Made by a program: the position numbers and the translations under genes. A DNA stretch of 64,000 nt from positions 1-64,000 of the forward strand of contig NZ_JANKAS010000011.1 of the NCBI RefSeq assembly GCF_024622505.1, in the 5' to 3' direction. Of the stretch, positions 26,086 through 35,208 are shown piece after piece. Position 1 is the stretch's first letter, and each line of letters begins with the position of its first letter. The notes under the pieces were generated by a model, which was not told the origin of the DNA, made no database searches, and worked only from the letters and a program-made list of their open reading frames with translations. This stretch comes from Irregularibacter muris (GTDB lineage Bacteria; Bacillota; Clostridia; Eubacteriales; Garciellaceae).

Positions 26086-27036
26086 GTGAGAAAGATTTTA
26101 AAACTTTCTGAGGCAATTAAAAAATTTGTAAAAAATGGGGACTGTATAACTTTTGGTGGATTTACTACTAATCGGAAACCCTATGCAGCTGTTCATGAAA
26201 TTATACGTCAAGGGTTTACCGACTTTGTTGTTGAGGGCGGGACAGCTGGTGGAGAAGCTGATTTACTCATTGGAGCTGGTAGAGTAAAGGTTTATATCAA
26301 CTCATATACGGCAAACTCTGGTTTTTCCAACGTCAGCCGTCGTTATCGAAGGGCAATTGAAAAAGGGGAAATTTTATATGAAGACTATTCCTTTGACACT
26401 CAGCCCATGATGTTTCATGCTGCTGCATTAGGTTTGCCCTATATACCCGTACGTCAATTATTGGGTTCTGATCTTGTTGAAAAGTGGGGAATTAGCGAGG
26501 AAGAACGGAAAAAAATTGATAAAATTTCAGATAAAAAACTAATTATACAAGATAATCCATTTAAACCCGGTGAGAAGGTTTGCTTGTTGCCTACTCCTCA
26601 ATTAGATATTGCCATTATTCATGTCCAAAAGGCTTCTCCAGACGGAACTTGTCGTATTGAAGGTGCACCACTCATTGATATTGATATAGCCATGGCAGCA
26701 AAACATTGCATAGTGACCTGTGAAGAGTTAGTTACCAATGAGGAAATTCGTAAAGACCCTGGAGCAAATTCACTTCCTGGATTTGTAGTAGATGCAGTAG
26801 TTCATGTACCCTTTGGGGCTCATCCTTCTCAATGCTATAACTATTATGATTATGATAAAGATTACCTCAAGACTTATGATATAGCGGGTAAGACAGATGA
26901 AGAGTTTGAAGCCTTTTTACAAGATTGGGTCTATGGGACGAAAAATCATGAAGAATATCTTAATAAGCTTGGTGCAACTCGTTTAGAAAAATTGCGTGTA
27001 ATACCTGGACTAGGATTTTTCTCTAACAAATTATAA
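26086..27036 (+). CDS. gctA: Glutaconate CoA-transferase subunit A
   Basis: The 316-residue protein belongs to family I CoA-transferases. It has the VEGGTAGGEADLLIGAGRVK and GAPLIDIDIAMAAKHCIVTCEE segments characteristic of the A subunit. With GctB it moves CoA from acetyl-CoA to glutaconate (and related acids). The start is GTG with GGGGGGA six bases before it. The B subunit follows 14 bases later. Confidence 0.9.
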   Translation: MRKILKLSEAIKKFVKNGDCITFGGFTTNRKPYAAVHEIIRQGFTDFVVEGGTAGGEADLLIGAGRVKVYINSYTANSGFSNVSRRYRRAIEKGEILYEDYSFDTQPMMFHAAALGLPYIPVRQLLGSDLVEKWGISEEERKKIDKISDKKLIIQDNPFKPGEKVCLLPTPQLDIAIIHVQKASPDGTCRIEGAPLIDIDIAMAAKHCIVTCEELVTNEEIRKDPGANSLPGFVVDAVVHVPFGAHPSQCYNYYDYDKDYLKTYDIAGKTDEEFEAFLQDWVYGTKNHEEYLNKLGATRLEKLRVIPGLGFFSNKL

Positions 27037-27050
27037 AGGAGAGGGATATG

Positions 27051-27842
27051 ATGGCAGATTATACAAATTACACAAAGAGAGAAATGCAGGCAATTGAGAT
27101 TGCAAAATGTATTAAAGATGATCAAATTGCCATTGTAGGCACAGGACTTCCTTTAATCGGAGCTTCACTTGCAAAAAGGTGTTTTGCACCAAATTGTGCA
27201 TTAGTAGTTGAGAGTGGAATAATGGATTGTGCAGCTGTGGAAGTTCCGACCAGTGTCTCAGATTTACGCTTTATGGCGTACTGTGCAGTACAATGGGAAA
27301 ATTATCGTTATATAGGCTTTCAGGTTAATGAGTGGCTGAAAGGACATGACCGTTTAATTGCATTTATTGGTGGTGCACAGATTGACCCCTATGGGAATGT
27401 AAATTCTACTTGTATTGGAGATTATTATAAGACAAAAGCTCGCCTGACAGGAAGTGGCGGGGCCAATGGTATTGCAACCTTTGTCAATACCATCATTATG
27501 ATGCAACATGAAAATCGTCGTTTTGTTGAACAGGTTGATTATATTACAAGTCCTGGTTGGATTGATGGACCTGATGGTAGAGAAAAAAAAGGTTTGCCTG
27601 CAGATCGAGGTCCAATGATGGTTGTTACTGATCGTGGAATTATGAAGTTTGATGAAAAAACAAAACGTATGTATTTACACGGTTATTATCCTTTCTCTTC
27701 TATTGAAGAAATTGTTGAAAATACAGGTTTTGAAATAGATGTTTCCAGAGCCATTAGACTGGAAGAACCTGACCCTGAGATCATAAAGATTATTCGCGAA
27801 GAGATTGATCCAGATGAGGTTTTCATTAAACGACCCATTTAA
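27051..27842 (+). CDS. gctB: Glutaconate CoA-transferase subunit B
   Basis: The protein (263 residues) is close, as far as I can recall, to the Acidaminococcus fermentans B subunit along its whole length, including the start MADYTNYT and GSGGANGIATF. The catalytic glutamate is in VVESG at residue 54, the same number as in the reference enzyme, which supports the start at 27051 over the ATG three bases earlier. Confidence 0.93.
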   Translation: MADYTNYTKREMQAIEIAKCIKDDQIAIVGTGLPLIGASLAKRCFAPNCALVVESGIMDCAAVEVPTSVSDLRFMAYCAVQWENYRYIGFQVNEWLKGHDRLIAFIGGAQIDPYGNVNSTCIGDYYKTKARLTGSGGANGIATFVNTIIMMQHENRRFVEQVDYITSPGWIDGPDGREKKGLPADRGPMMVVTDRGIMKFDEKTKRMYLHGYYPFSSIEEIVENTGFEIDVSRAIRLEEPDPEIIKIIREEIDPDEVFIKRPI

Positions 27843-27862
27843 TTATCAAAGGAGGATATCAA

Positions 27863-29626
27863 ATGTGTGACCATTTATACTCTATGCCATCTTATTTTCA
27901 GAATATGCCCATTGTTGGCACCCCATTAAAATCTGCAAATGCTGAAAATAAGGCAGAAATTAAGGAAATTGAAAAACAGATGGATACATTAACTGCTGAA
28001 GCCGTTGCGGCAGGTCGGTCAGATGAATCCTTAAATGCTACTGAACAAATGACCGCACTTCAAAGAGTCAAAGAGCTTGTAGATGAGGGAACTTGGTGCC
28101 CGTTAAACAGTCTTTTCAATCCTGCTGAAAATAAAAATAAGTCAACAGCAATTATCAAAGGACTAGGTGCAATTGATGGAAAATGGGCAGTGATTGTAGC
28201 TTCTGACAATAAAAAATTAGCAGGAGCATGGGTAGCCGGGCAAGCAGAAAATTTACTTCGTGCATCGGATACGGCTAAGCGTCTGAATATTCCCCTTGTT
28301 TATTTGCTAAATTGTAGTGGTGTTAAGCTAGATGAACAGGAAAAAGTTTACGCTAATCGTCAAGGGGGTGGAACACCTTTTTATCGTAATGCAGAGCTTC
28401 AACAGTTAGGCATTCCTGTGATTGTTGGGATTTATGGTACCAATCCTGCAGGAGGTGGCTATCACAGCATCAGTCCTACTATACTCATAGCCCATAAAAA
28501 AGCGAATATGGCTGTAGGTGGTGCCGGAATTGTTGGGGGAATGAATCCTAAAGGATATATAGACAGGGAAGGAGCTCAGCAAATTATAGAGGCCACTAAA
28601 AAGTCTAAAAATGTTCCTCCTGGCTCAGTATCTGTTCATTATTTTGAAACAGGCTTTTTCCGTGAGGTATATACTGAAGAAATTGGTGTAATTGAAGCCA
28701 TTAAAAAATATATCAATGATTTGCCTGCATATAACCCAGAGTTTTTTCGTGTAGATCAGCCTAGAGAACCTCAATTTGATTTAGAAGACCTTTATAGTAT
28801 TGTTCCACTAAGTCCCAAGCGACCTTACAATGTATATGAAATAGTAGGACGAATTTTCGACAATAGTGAATTTCTAGAATATAAAAAGGATTACGGCCCT
28901 GAAATTCTAACGGGTATTGCAAAGATAAATGGTTTGCTTGTAGGTGCTGTGGTCAATAAACAAGGACTACTCATGAATTATCCAGAATATAAGGAGAATG
29001 CTGTTGGTATTGGGGGTAAGCTCTATAGACAGGGATTAATTAAGATGAATGAATTTGTAACCTTTTGTTCCCGCGATCGCATTCCTATTGTATGGATCCA
29101 AGATACTACAGGAATTGATGTGGGTGATGATGCAGAGCGTGCTGAACTGTTAGGGCTTGGTCAATCTCTAATTTACTCTATTCAAAATTCAGATCTTCCA
29201 CAGATGGAGATAACCTTACGAAAGGGTACTGCAGCTGCACATTATGTTATGGGTGGACCTCAAGGTAATGATACCAATGCATTTTCCCTTGGAACCGCCG
29301 CTACAGAGATCTATGTAATGAATGGGGAAACCGCAGCTGTGGCAATGTATTCAAGGAGATTGGCTAAAGATCAGAATGCAGGAAAGGATTTGCAACCTAC
29401 CATTGATAAAATGAATAAACTTATTGAAGATTATCATATGAAATCCAGACCAGATTTTTGTGCACAAGAAGGTTTCGTTGACGAGATAGTCAAGCTGCCG
29501 GAAATGCGTAAATATATAGCAGCTTTTGTAAATGCTGTTTACCAAAATCCTAAATCTATTTGTGCTTTTCATCAGATGCTCCTCCCAAGAATTATACGGG
29601 ATTATAATCATCTAGCCCAACAATAG
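27863..29626 (+). CDS. gcdA: Glutaconyl-CoA decarboxylase alpha subunit (carboxyltransferase)
   Basis: At 587 residues it equals the reference alpha subunit. It has the tandem crotonase-like carboxyltransferase domains, with GGGYHSISPTILIAHKKAN in the first and the DDAERAELLGLGQSL and RKGTAAAHYVMGG region in the second. It transfers the glutaconyl carboxyl group to biotin on GcdC, giving crotonyl-CoA. The ribosome site GGAGG precedes the ATG, 21 bases after gctB. Confidence 0.92.
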   Translation: MCDHLYSMPSYFQNMPIVGTPLKSANAENKAEIKEIEKQMDTLTAEAVAAGRSDESLNATEQMTALQRVKELVDEGTWCPLNSLFNPAENKNKSTAIIKGLGAIDGKWAVIVASDNKKLAGAWVAGQAENLLRASDTAKRLNIPLVYLLNCSGVKLDEQEKVYANRQGGGTPFYRNAELQQLGIPVIVGIYGTNPAGGGYHSISPTILIAHKKANMAVGGAGIVGGMNPKGYIDREGAQQIIEATKKSKNVPPGSVSVHYFETGFFREVYTEEIGVIEAIKKYINDLPAYNPEFFRVDQPREPQFDLEDLYSIVPLSPKRPYNVYEIVGRIFDNSEFLEYKKDYGPEILTGIAKINGLLVGAVVNKQGLLMNYPEYKENAVGIGGKLYRQGLIKMNEFVTFCSRDRIPIVWIQDTTGIDVGDDAERAELLGLGQSLIYSIQNSDLPQMEITLRKGTAAAHYVMGGPQGNDTNAFSLGTAATEIYVMNGETAAVAMYSRRLAKDQNAGKDLQPTIDKMNKLIEDYHMKSRPDFCAQEGFVDEIVKLPEMRKYIAAFVNAVYQNPKSICAFHQMLLPRIIRDYNHLAQQ

Positions 29627-29751
29627 TAAAGGGAAAATGGATCTATTTATCGGATGCATACCTTAGGCTAAATATGTTTGCCTTCTTGTATTTCTAATAC
29701 ATAGGTAGACTTATTTATAAAAATAAAAAATTTAAAGGGGGATATTAAAAA

Positions 29752-30750
29752 ATGGATAACAGAATAATTGAGTGTATTGAGCGAGCAGATTATTTAGTGT
29801 CTAATCTACTAGGAGTAAAACCGGGAGAAGAGGTTCTCATTGCAATTGATCCACAGACAGATATGCGTATGGCAAATGCTGTAGCAGCAGCGGCTTTAAA
29901 GTGCGGAGCCGAATATAACATTAGTATGATGCCGGTTCGTGGCAAAGACAAAGCGACAATATTTCCTAAAACCCTTGAGAAAGCTATGGAAGCATGTGAC
30001 GTGTTTGTAGGAATGACGACTGCATCTGGTGCTGCAATCTATAATAATAGACTGAAAGAGCTAATGAATGAGAAAAGATTACGGGAGGTTTCTATCTGCT
30101 TAAGAACCATTGACAACTTTACCCGTGGTGGCGCACTGGCTGATTATGAAAAGGTCTATGCTGAGGGGAAGAAATTACAGGAAATTTGGAGAGGAAAAAA
30201 AGTTGCAAGGGTAACTACACCAGCGGGAACAAATATTACTATGGAAATGAATCAAATGGAGCCAATTATAGAATGTGGTATTGCTAGAAAGCCAGGAGAT
30301 GCAATGGCTTTCTCAGATGGGGAAGTTTCCATCGGACCCGTTATTGGGACTGCTGAAGGTACCATTGTTGTTGATGGCCCAATATGTTATTATGGCTGTC
30401 CAACTATTCCAGTGGAGCTCAAAGTGGAAAAGGGTAGAATTGTTGAAGTTGTAGGAGGGGATCCAAAGATTTGTAAGGAAATTAGGAGACAAATCCAAGA
30501 AATAAAAGATAGTGATAATATTGCTGAAATTGGACTTGGATTAAACCCTACTTCTTTATTTAATGGAGACTTTGAGGAAGAGAAGAAGGCCCGAGGGACT
30601 TTACACTTTGCTATGGGTAATGGCTTTTATTATGGTCAACCAGCCCGCTCTACTGTACACATTGATATGGTTTTATATAATCCAACGGTTTATTTTGATG
30701 ATGTGTTAATTGAAAAGGATGGTAAACTGGTTTGTTTTGGTGAAGAATAA
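29752..30750 (+). CDS. M29 aminopeptidase/NicX-like metalloprotein
   Basis: The 332-residue protein resembles the AmpS/M29 leucyl-aminopeptidase family and the related 2,5-dihydroxypyridine dioxygenase group: LGVKPGEEVLIAID near the N-terminus, then SDGEVSIGP with candidate metal ligand Glu, and a C-terminal FAMGNGFYYGQ and STVHIDMVLYNPTV with His and Asp. A peptidase is not an obvious need here. Its place between gcdA and gcdD suggests a role in dicarboxylate chemistry, but I cannot assign the reaction. Confidence 0.65.
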   Translation: MDNRIIECIERADYLVSNLLGVKPGEEVLIAIDPQTDMRMANAVAAAALKCGAEYNISMMPVRGKDKATIFPKTLEKAMEACDVFVGMTTASGAAIYNNRLKELMNEKRLREVSICLRTIDNFTRGGALADYEKVYAEGKKLQEIWRGKKVARVTTPAGTNITMEMNQMEPIIECGIARKPGDAMAFSDGEVSIGPVIGTAEGTIVVDGPICYYGCPTIPVELKVEKGRIVEVVGGDPKICKEIRRQIQEIKDSDNIAEIGLGLNPTSLFNGDFEEEKKARGTLHFAMGNGFYYGQPARSTVHIDMVLYNPTVYFDDVLIEKDGKLVCFGEE

Positions 30751-30784
30751 TCATAAACAACTCTAAAATAAATATTTTCTAAGT

Positions 30785-30830
30785 TATAAAGCCCGTTTCC
30801 TTACTACATCAATAGGAAACGGACTTTATA
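30785..30830 (+). terminator. Long stem-loop after the M29-like gene
   Basis: Seventeen positions (30785-30801 with 30814-30830) pair with one mismatch around a 12-base loop. No T run follows. A second short hairpin (30844-30850 with 30859-30865) lies downstream. They may reduce read-through into gcdD. Confidence 0.5.
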
Positions 30831-30945
30831 CATTGAAGAAGTTTGTTCTATTTAAATGTAGAACAAGAGGTGTTCCAAGAATAATCAGAAAAGAAAGTTT
30901 AAAATGATTTGAGACTGCTTAAAGGAGAGAAGGTAGAGTGATAAA

Positions 30946-31302
30946 ATGATTACAGAATCAATGTCCCTAAGTACTAAACTAATAAATAGTATGGGCTTAA
31001 CCATAGTGGGAATGGGTGTTGTATTTCTAGTATTGATTGTCTTATCTTTTGCCCTAGATTTTTTACGTGTTATTGTAGGCCAGGAAAATAAAAATAAAGA
31101 AGTGCCTAGTAGGAAAAATGCAAAGGATCAAGAATCTGTAGAAGTGTCTTCCATTTTCCCGAAAGAGGAGGAACAGGAAGGGGTGGCCGTGATTGCAGCG
31201 GCAATTGCGGCGTGCCAGGAAACCACTACAGAAAATATTAGGATAAGTTCCATAAAACCTATACCTCGAAAGAAAACTGTAGAGATAAAGGCAGGTAGCT
31301 AG
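30946..31302 (+). CDS. gcdD: Na+-pumping decarboxylase small subunit (OadG/GcdD type)
   Basis: This 118-residue protein has one N-terminal membrane helix (LTIVGMGVVFLVLIVLSFALDF), a polar linker and an alanine-rich stretch (VAVIAAAIAACQ), the usual plan of OadG/delta subunits, which anchor and stabilise the decarboxylase complex. It is followed directly by the biotin carrier and the sodium pump. Confidence 0.8.
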   Translation: MITESMSLSTKLINSMGLTIVGMGVVFLVLIVLSFALDFLRVIVGQENKNKEVPSRKNAKDQESVEVSSIFPKEEEQEGVAVIAAAIAACQETTTENIRISSIKPIPRKKTVEIKAGS

Positions 31303-31360
31303 CAGTAAATAGACGACTGTTTAGAGTCTATCTCTTTAAAATAAAAGGAGGAAATAAAGA

Positions 31361-31768
31361 ATGAAAAAATATGTAATCACTGTAGAGGGAAATTCCTATG
31401 AAGTAGAAGTGGAAGAAGTAAAAGGTGGGGCTGCAAATGCTGCCTCAAGACCAGCAACCCCAGCACCTTCTGCCCCAGCAAGAGCAACTAGCGTAGCCGA
31501 TGCACAACCTAAAACAGCTCCAGCGCCTAAAGCAGCTCCAGCTCCAGTAGCCGTTGGTGGCAGCGTAACTGCGCCCATGCCAGGAACCATTTTCAAGGTG
31601 CAAACAAGAGCAGGAGATGCAGTGAAAAAAGGAGATGTTCTCATTATATTAGAAGCCATGAAAATGGAAAATGAGATCTTTGCACCAACAGACGGAACAG
31701 TTGCTTCAGTAAATGTCAACGAGGGAGCATCGGTGAATGCAGGAGACATTCTAGTTACCTTTGAATAA
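31361..31768 (+). CDS. gcdC: Glutaconyl-CoA decarboxylase biotin carrier subunit
   Basis: The 135-residue protein has a short N-terminal part, an Ala-Pro-rich flexible linker (about residues 25-65) and a biotinyl domain with the canonical EAMKMEN site. The biotin-bearing lysine is the K between the two methionines. It shuttles carboxyl groups from GcdA to GcdB. Confidence 0.93.
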   Translation: MKKYVITVEGNSYEVEVEEVKGGAANAASRPATPAPSAPARATSVADAQPKTAPAPKAAPAPVAVGGSVTAPMPGTIFKVQTRAGDAVKKGDVLIILEAMKMENEIFAPTDGTVASVNVNEGASVNAGDILVTFE

Positions 31769-31808
31769 AAAATTCATGTTAAACACGACAGAAAGCGGGG
31801 AAAAATAA

Positions 31809-32969
31809 ATGTTAGAAGCTTTAGGAATAGGGTTAGAGGGATTCCTAAGTAGCATGGCCTTTGGACAGCTTACGGTTGGAACCATCATTATGCTCTTAGT
31901 TTCCTTTGTACTCTTATATTTAGCGATAGTAAAACAATATGAACCATTATTATTACTACCCATAGCCTTTGGGATGCTATTGGCTAACCTGCCCTTGGCG
32001 GGATTAATGGCTGAACCTACAGGAGTATATGGAGAGCCTAGTTTCCAGGCCGGAGGACTTTTATATTACCTTTATCAGGGAGTAAAATTAGGGATCTATC
32101 CTCCGCTAATCTTCTTAGGGGTAGGCGCCATGACAGATTTCGGACCACTTATTGCCAATCCGAGAAGTATCCTTTTAGGCGCAGCAGCCCAATTTGGTAT
32201 ATTTTCAGTATTTATTGGGGCTATTCTTCTTGGATTTACAGGTCCAGAGGCTGCATCCATCGGGATTATCGGTGGTGCCGATGGTCCAACAGCCATATAC
32301 TTGACCTCAAAATTAGCACCCCATTTATTAGGACCTATTGCCGTAGCGGCATATTCCTATATGGCCTTGGTACCGATCATTCAACCACCAATTATGAAAG
32401 CCCTTACGACCAAGGAAGAAAGAAATGTTGTAATGGAGCAGTTAAGACCCGTATCCAAAAAGGAAAAAATCATTTTCCCAATTTTGGTTACCGTATTGGT
32501 TGCATTAATTCTTCCTTCTGCAGCACCATTGGTAGGAATGTTAATGCTTGGAAACCTATTTAAAGAATCTGGAGTAGTGGATCGTATCAACAAAACGGCT
32601 CAAAATGAATTGATGAATATTGTTACCATCTTTTTAGGAGTAACTGTAGGAGCCACTGCCAATGCAGAAACCTTCCTACGACCACAAACATTAATGATCA
32701 TAGGCCTTGGTCTATTTGCCTTCTGCCTTGGTACTGCTATGGGAGTACTCTTCGGTAAGATTATGTATAAACTCACAGGAGGTAAGGTAAACCCACTTAT
32801 CGGTTCTGCAGGGGTATCGGCTGTACCAATGGCTGCCCGTGTATCCCAAGTGGTAGGACAAAAAGAAAATCCATCCAACTTCCTACTTATGCACGCCATG
32901 GGACCAAACGTTGCAGGAGTTATTGGCTCGGCGGTAGCCGCAGGATTATTATTATCCATATTTGGTTAA
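31809..32969 (+). CDS. gcdB: Glutaconyl-CoA decarboxylase beta subunit, sodium ion pump
   Basis: The 386-residue membrane protein belongs to the OadB/GcdB/MmdB family, with [16 protein letters not shown] and the second inverted-repeat counterpart [12 protein letters not shown] and [15 protein letters not shown]. It decarboxylates carboxybiotin and uses the energy to export Na+. It completes the complex formed with GcdA, GcdC and GcdD. Confidence 0.93.
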   Translation: MLEALGIGLEGFLSSMAFGQLTVGTIIMLLVSFVLLYLAIVKQYEPLLLLPIAFGMLLANLPLAGLMAEPTGVYGEPSFQAGGLLYYLYQGVKLGIYPPLIFLGVGAMTDFGPLIANPRSILLGAAAQFGIFSVFIGAILLGFTGPEAASIGIIGGADGPTAIYLTSKLAPHLLGPIAVAAYSYMALVPIIQPPIMKALTTKEERNVVMEQLRPVSKKEKIIFPILVTVLVALILPSAAPLVGMLMLGNLFKESGVVDRINKTAQNELMNIVTIFLGVTVGATANAETFLRPQTLMIIGLGLFAFCLGTAMGVLFGKIMYKLTGGKVNPLIGSAGVSAVPMAARVSQVVGQKENPSNFLLMHAMGPNVAGVIGSAVAAGLLLSIFG

Positions 32970-32971
32970 AG

Positions 32972-33009
32972 AAAAAGGTTATGTCCTTTCCTTGGGCATA
33001 GCCTTTTTT
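32972..33009 (+). terminator. Terminator of the gcd genes
   Basis: AAAAAGGTTATGTCC pairs with GGGCATAGCCTTTTT (with G-U pairs) around a short loop and runs into T residues. Confidence 0.85.
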
Positions 33010-33062
33010 ATGAAATGAAAGTTATATAGAGATAAACATAGAATAGCTATGGTATCTAAAGG

Positions 33063-33875
33063 CTAGAAGAATAGTTCAGGTTCTTTTCTCTTAGAAAAAT
33101 TGGTTTCTAATTCATTTTTATGTTTTATGTAGTTTGAATCATCAAAGTATTTAGCTTGAGTGGGACAAGATTTAATACATGCACAGCATTTAATACATAT
33201 TCCATTTAATGTTGACACATCTTCCCTATTTATGGAGCCCATAGGACATAGATCAACACAGGCCTTACAATCAATACAGTTACTACTGGTTTTAGGGGTG
33301 ATTTTTCTGAAATCGAAAAAATTTCCGTTTATATCTGTAGGTTTATAATAGGGTCTTAAGGGTTGTTGACCTGAAACGGAAATTTTTTTGGCATTTGGAA
33401 GATTATATAATCTCTCAAGGATTTGATCTGCAAATTGTTCTACAATTTTTAAATCCTTTTCATCAGGTCTATTCTTGGCTAAGCTATCCGAAAAGGAATG
33501 CTCTCCGATAAAAGCTGCTGCAGCTATAGGAATAAATCCATTTGCTTCCAAAATATTTTTTAATTCTAATAATGCATCATCATAATTTCTATTTCCATAG
33601 ACGACTAGGGGTATAGCGATGGTGTCAGAACCAGTAAGGGTATTAAGATACTTTAATAATATATTAGGGACTCTACCAGCATATACAGGAACCCCTATAA
33701 TAAGAAGCTCTTTTTTGCCAAAAGCAATAGATTTTTCTCTTATTATAGGTGGGGTAAAATCAATATACTTCACCTGAGTTTCTTCATTTAATTTCTTGCA
33801 AATTCTTTTGGAGAGACTATCTGTAACTTTTTTTGTTGTACCAGTAGGACTAAAGTACATCACATTAATTTTCAT
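33063..33875 (-). CDS. EFR1-type flavodoxin-ferredoxin protein
   Basis: The protein (270 residues) joins an N-terminal flavodoxin domain (FMN loop YFSPTGTT at about 7-14) to a C-terminal bis-[4Fe-4S] ferredoxin (CIDCKACVDLCP and CIKCCACIKSCP). It is a soluble electron carrier of anaerobes; the partner is unknown. The ATG at 33875 is five bases after AAGGAGG. It is leftward and unlinked to the gcd genes. Confidence 0.88.
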   Translation of the reverse strand: MKINVMYFSPTGTTKKVTDSLSKRICKKLNEETQVKYIDFTPPIIREKSIAFGKKELLIIGVPVYAGRVPNILLKYLNTLTGSDTIAIPLVVYGNRNYDDALLELKNILEANGFIPIAAAAFIGEHSFSDSLAKNRPDEKDLKIVEQFADQILERLYNLPNAKKISVSGQQPLRPYYKPTDINGNFFDFRKITPKTSSNCIDCKACVDLCPMGSINREDVSTLNGICIKCCACIKSCPTQAKYFDDSNYIKHKNELETNFSKRKEPELFF

Positions 33876-34086
33876 AGAAACCTCCTTCATTTTATTGAAG
33901 AATATCTTTGTAAAGTTTAAAGAATAATCCTTTGAATTTTAACAGGGTTTTTGCATGATTTTATTGTTTATATTAATCCAATTATAGGAAATATGAATGT
34001 TTTTTAACAGGATTTTGTGATAAGATTATATGTGAGATAGATTGTAATGAGTTATGGATAAATACATACATAGGGAACAGAAAAAA

Positions 34087-34161
34087 ATGGAGCTAGTGGT
34101 GGGAATTGAACCCACGACCTGCTGATTACGAATCAGCTGCTCTACCCCTGAGCCACACTAG
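34087..34161 (-). tRNA. tRNA-Thr (CGT)
   Basis: On the minus strand the acceptor arm GCTAGTG (34161-34155) pairs with CACTAGC (34097-34091), the anticodon loop TTCGTAA gives CGT, the T loop is GTTCAATTC, and CCA is encoded at 34089-34087. It stands alone. The rest of the 33876-34380 gap holds its promoter block (34165-34206) and no other gene I can support. Confidence 0.95.
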
Positions 34162-34164
34162 CAC

Positions 34165-34206
34165 TTATATATAGTTTAAACCTTTAAAAGGAAAAATTCA
34201 ATAGAC
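34165..34206 (-). promoter_or_regulatory. Promoter of tRNA-Thr(CGT), block copy 2
   Basis: On the minus strand TTGAAT, 17 bases and TAAACT lie immediately before the tRNA. The block is 36/42 identical to 23638-23679. Confidence 0.6.
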
Positions 34207-34380
34207 AATTAAGGATGACGAGAAGAGAAAATCATGGGAGCTATGAGGACGGATGAAGCAAGGCCGGATATATATAAATGATTATTCTTTACAAAATTAA
34301 GTGTGAGGGAAAGATATTAAGGATATAGATAAGATTAGAAAGTATGATTATGAAGAACATATTAAGGGGAGGAAAACATA

Positions 34381-35208
34381 GTGAATAATTTAAAGACAAA
34401 AATTGAAGAAGCAAGAGCATTTATTGAAAGACAAGGAAATAGTAAGCCTGCCATTGGGCTCATTTTAGGCTCCGGTCTTGGTGTTTTAGCAGGGGAAATT
34501 GAAGATGCAGTAAAAATACCTTATGAAAAAATACCTCATTTTCCCGTTTCCACTGTAGAAGGCCACGTAGGACAGCTAGTGATAGGCCATTTAGAAGGGA
34601 AGCAAGTGATTGCCATGGAAGGGAGATTTCACTACTATGAAGGGTATTCTATGCAGGAGGTCACTTTTCCAGTAAGGGTGATGAAAGCTCTGGGAGTGGA
34701 GATGTTATTGGTTACCAATGCCTGTGGAGGTATGGATCCCAAGCTCTATCCGGGAGCTCTGATGTTTATCACCGATCACATCAATTGGATGCATGATAAT
34801 CCTTTGATAGGACCAAATGATGAAGAATTAGGGGGAAGATTTCCTGATATGTCCACAGCCTATGATAAAGATTTAATTGCCCTAGGACAGAAAGTAGCGG
34901 AGAAATATGCCATTAAAACCGAGGAAGGGGTTTATGGTGGAATTAGTGGACCTTATTATTTACCTAAAGCTGAATTAAAAATGTTGAGAATGCTAGGAGC
35001 AGATACAGTAGGAATGTCTACAATACCAGAAGTTATCGTAGCTAGACATAGCCATCTAAAAGTATTGGGTATATCCTGTATCACAGATATGGCCATTGCT
35101 GATGAGTTGGTGTCCATAAGCCATGAAGAGGTATTGGAGGTGGCAAAGGAAGCAAGACCTAAATTCATACAGCTGGTAAAAGGAATAATAAATGAGGTGG
35201 CACTATAA
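34381..35208 (+). CDS. punA: Purine-nucleoside phosphorylase
   Basis: The 275-residue trimeric-type enzyme has the phosphate loop GSGLG, the EGRFHYYEGYSMQEVTFPVR segment and the base-binding VTNACGGMDP. It splits inosine and guanosine (or deoxy forms) with phosphate. The start is GTG after GGGGAGG. Its stop shares a base with the next start (TAATG), coupling it to the pyrimidine enzyme. The symbol is by family resemblance. Confidence 0.92.
   Translation: MNNLKTKIEEARAFIERQGNSKPAIGLILGSGLGVLAGEIEDAVKIPYEKIPHFPVSTVEGHVGQLVIGHLEGKQVIAMEGRFHYYEGYSMQEVTFPVRVMKALGVEMLLVTNACGGMDPKLYPGALMFITDHINWMHDNPLIGPNDEELGGRFPDMSTAYDKDLIALGQKVAEKYAIKTEEGVYGGISGPYYLPKAELKMLRMLGADTVGMSTIPEVIVARHSHLKVLGISCITDMAIADELVSISHEEVLEVAKEARPKFIQLVKGIINEVAL

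Noticed and set aside
31396-31749. Long antisense frame over the biotin carrier gene
   Set aside because: It is a shadow of the Ala/Pro-rich linker; the sense strand has the biotin site and ribosome site.
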